Source of the DNA: a virus
Length of the DNA: 24,645 nucleotides
IMG/VR virus record: IMGVR_UViG_3300033147_000109
Coordinates: 1-24,645 of that record
Strand: one strand, 5' to 3'
The notes beneath the pieces were generated by a model. It saw nothing but the letters and a program-made list of their open reading frames with translations. It was not told the origin of the DNA and ran no database searches. Positions 23,031-24,645 of the stretch are shown here, piece by piece (the stretch's first letter is position 1; each line of letters starts with the position of its first letter). Made by a program: the position numbers and the translations under genes.

Positions 23031-23792
23031 TTACGACAAGATATTGATAATGACGTTGTCAATTTGCAGGTGATGGTTGATGTCTGTAACTTCGCTTTGG
23101 CGAGCCAGCAACCAATCTACTGCTGTTTGATTTGTTGTCATTTCTTCTACTGCTTTGCTGCTTTGTTTGTAAAGCAATTGCAAAGCTTCCAGGTCAGCAC
23201 CCTGAGTCAGTTTGATAGCGACGGCTGCTGGATCTGAACGTACAACCTCAACAGCTTCGTCTTTTCTCTTTACCTTAACGACCTGGTAAGGAATTGCTTG
23301 AGCTGCAATTTGGTTACAAAATACACAGATAAGACCTGTTCTCACACCATAAGATTTGACAACGATGTTGTCGGCGTAAGGGGAAACCAGTCGGAATCCG
23401 TTGTTGTAAATCTGCATATCAGTTGATGCAAGATCCAATACCGGTTGGATGTCTGCATTTTTGAAGACCTGGAGATCCCTGCTTGGGTTCCCATTGATCT
23501 CGTCTTGACCATCAAGTACTGCCATGATCAAAGTTTTTGCGGAATCCACTCCACGAATTTCAACCTGAACTCGATTGACATTCTGAAATGCTGCGGAGTT
23601 TGCTTCAAACCATGTGTTAAGCGGAGCAATTGCAATTGCCTCCACCTGAGGTTCCTCTGCTACAGCTTCCTCTTCTGTGACAGCTTCGGCAGCGGCTTCT
23701 GTTTCCTCCGGAAGATCCAAATTGGATGTTTCAAATACCGGTGCTTCATCTTGTCTGATCATGTCTGATAAATTTGTTTCTTGTTGTTCCAT
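23031..23792 (-). CDS. Uncharacterised protein with Ala/Glu-rich N-terminus
   Basis: A 253-aa protein. AAAGGAGAATAACTCA precedes ATG 23792, a strong ribosome site. Residues 1-56 are an acidic Ala/Glu-rich segment (ETEAAAEAVTEEEAVAEEP) that is likely disordered. Residues 57-180 look globular and beta-rich, with VQVEIRGVDSAKTLIMAVLD (75-94), VSPYADNIVVKSYGVRTGL (136-154) and a C156-x2-C159 pair. The C-terminal 70 residues are helical (ADLEALQLLYKQSSKAVEEM). The gene uses more G and C, including CTG and GCC codons, than the tail genes. With its strong start and the large hairpin after its stop, this suggests an abundantly made protein. I do not recognise the family. The preceding gene overlaps it by 34 bases. 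Confidence 0.75.
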   Translation of the reverse strand: MEQQETNLSDMIRQDEAPVFETSNLDLPEETEAAAEAVTEEEAVAEEPQVEAIAIAPLNTWFEANSAAFQNVNRVQVEIRGVDSAKTLIMAVLDGQDEINGNPSRDLQVFKNADIQPVLDLASTDMQIYNNGFRLVSPYADNIVVKSYGVRTGLICVFCNQIAAQAIPYQVVKVKRKDEAVEVVRSDPAAVAIKLTQGADLEALQLLYKQSSKAVEEMTTNQTAVDWLLARQSEVTDINHHLQIDNVIINILS

Positions 23793-24355
23793 TGAGTTAT
23801 TCTCCTTTGAATTTTTACTCTTTCCATTTTCTCATGCACGCTTCTAAATCTTCCAGCACCTGCTAGTGCCATAATTTTAATTACTTCTTCATATGCTTTA
23901 ACTGGTGCAGTTCCATCCTGCTCATATTCCTTGCAGCTTAACAGCCACGGAGGTAACTCAGTGTCCCATTTTCCTGTGTAGGAAGATAAAGCTTTTTCGA
24001 CATATTCCTTTAAAAATAGAAGGAAGCTTGCGAAGTTTAAAGCTTTGATTTGTTCATAATCTCCGAACACACAGGTTTCGTAATGTCTTTCTTTTTTATA
24101 GACTTCAATAATGTCTTCAATTTTCATATGGCAATTTTCCTCACGAGATTTTCTAAGAAAACTTCCTATATATTGGTATGGACATTTTATATAATACTTT
24201 CTCATATGTCCAATCTTACTTCCTGTTAGCATCATAATGAATGTACCATAATCTCTGAAAATACAACAGTCTTTATATTTTGTCCATTTATATCTTGCTA
24301 GAACTATTGCATAGTTGTTTCTTGCATATATTAAGAAACCAAGTTTGCCAACCAT
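23759..24355 (-). CDS. Uncharacterised protein, start uncertain
   Basis: A frame open from 24355 to TGA at 23759, giving up to 198 aa. It is basic and Cys-containing in the first half (YKWTKYKDCCIFRDYG, RKYYIKCPYQYIGSFLRKSR) and helical in the second (IKALNFASFLLFLKEYVEKAL), with WDTELPPWLLSCKEYEQDG before a helical end. The ATG at 24355 has no visible ribosome site and lies 68 bases inside the preceding gene. Either the true start is elsewhere, or the two frames are one protein interrupted by a frameshift. I do not recognise the family. Codon use and packing argue that the frame is coding. Confidence 0.6.
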   Translation of the reverse strand: MVGKLGFLIYARNNYAIVLARYKWTKYKDCCIFRDYGTFIMMLTGSKIGHMRKYYIKCPYQYIGSFLRKSREENCHMKIEDIIEVYKKERHYETCVFGDYEQIKALNFASFLLFLKEYVEKALSSYTGKWDTELPPWLLSCKEYEQDGTAPVKAYEEVIKIMALAGAGRFRSVHEKMERVKIQRRITQWNNKKQIYQT

Positions 24356-24569
24356 CTACTTTACGAACATGATATCCTTTACCAAATTTTACAACATCAC
24401 CAAGTTTCCATTGTGACCTATTATAATTTTTAAGAGTTTCAAATACCGCTTCATAGCTATGAGAAAACGAATGTCCACGCCTTCTTCTTGTAACATGTCT
24501 ATGTGTTGAATAGATCATATGTTCCCATGGTTTAAATGGTACGTTTAGGATTTCTTCCACTGGGTCCAT
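24288..24569 (-). CDS. Small basic uncharacterised protein
   Basis: A 93-aa frame with ATG at 24569 preceded by AAGAGGTTACTTT. The N-terminal half has an Arg/His-rich patch (STHRHVTRRRRGHSFSHS, residues 21-38), and the second half has short strands (WKLGDVVKFGKGYHVRKVDG, about 54-73) like a small SH3-type or KOW-like barrel, with TWFLNICKKQ after it. The last 22 residues overlap the next gene in another frame. The beta pattern ends abruptly at the overlap, and the other frame continues with FLIYARNNYAIVLARYKW, which would extend it naturally. No family recognised. The start overlaps the end of the partial gene at the window edge by 38 bases. Confidence 0.5.
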   Translation of the reverse strand: MDPVEEILNVPFKPWEHMIYSTHRHVTRRRRGHSFSHSYEAVFETLKNYNRSQWKLGDVVKFGKGYHVRKVDGWQTWFLNICKKQLCNSSSKI

Positions 24570-24645
24570 AAAGTAACCTCTTTATATACTCCGCATTTTG
24601 GTAGAGTTTATGTCGCCATTCGGGCATATATTCAAGAACAATATC
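24532..24645 (-). CDS. C-terminal end of a gene cut by the window edge
   Basis: A minus-strand frame open from the last base of the window to TAA at 24534-24532: 37 codons, starting DIVLEYMPEWRHKLYQNAEY and ending GRNPKRTI. The residue mix and the typical 38-base overlap with the next gene suggest it is the end of a real protein, but too little is present to name it. An internal ATG exists (codon 7) with no ribosome site. Confidence 0.4.
   Translation of the reverse strand, partial: DIVLEYMPEWRHKLYQNAEYIKRLLYGPSGRNPKRTI

Noticed and set aside
22962-23237. Plus-strand 91-codon frame starting just after GAAAGGGG
   Set aside because: The purine run touches the ATG with no spacing, the frame is antisense to the Ala/Glu-rich gene, and its start lies in the nested hairpin.

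Overview
The window is part of an AT-rich genome of a large tailed phage with a contractile tail (a distant T4-type myovirus, probably a large or jumbo genome). This rests on recognisable tail and packaging genes: tail sheath C-terminus, gp19-like tail tube, gp25-like and gp6-like baseplate wedge proteins, a gp26-type zinc-ribbon assembly protein, a long tape-measure-like protein, a gp27-like hub and a complete large terminase. Genes are tightly packed with good Shine-Dalgarno sequences and several stop/start overlaps. No tRNA, rRNA, CRISPR array or insertion sequence was seen. The host cannot be named from the sequence.

Layout. (1) 1-858, plus strand: end of the sheath gene, closed by a hairpin that can terminate both strands. 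(2) 909-3469, minus strand: a four-gene cassette lying between the sheath and tube genes, which are adjacent in T4. It holds an acidic membrane-anchored protein, a radical SAM enzyme with extra C-terminal cysteines, a protein starting with a TDFVTNSSSSSFIV-type motif, and an unknown protein. (3) 3588-5930, plus strand: HAD-type phosphatase, tail tube, and an Ala/Lys-rich protein with a cysteine quartet, then a terminator. (4) 6044-11746, plus strand: gp26-type protein with a probable frameshift extension, gp25, an unrecognised structural protein, gp6 and an unknown basic protein. (5) 20244-11743, minus strand: hub, terminase, HExxH protein, tape measure and a gp48/gp54-like tube protein. This operon collides with operon 4 stop-to-stop on a shared TTAA. 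(6) 24645-20402, minus strand: non-tail genes of mostly unknown function, including an Ala/Glu-rich protein, a methyltransferase-like protein and a DUF932-like protein. Two genes here, slightly richer in GC, are each followed by a large nested hairpin.

Blocks 1, 3, 4 and 5 together supply much of a contractile tail: sheath, tube, baseplate wedge, hub, length ruler and chaperone, plus the packaging motor. The main leads are a T6 slippery site (TTTTTTCGC) linking the gp26-type protein to a 67-codon extension in another frame, and the cassette in which a radical SAM gene is flanked by two proteins that both carry SSSSFI near their N-terminus.
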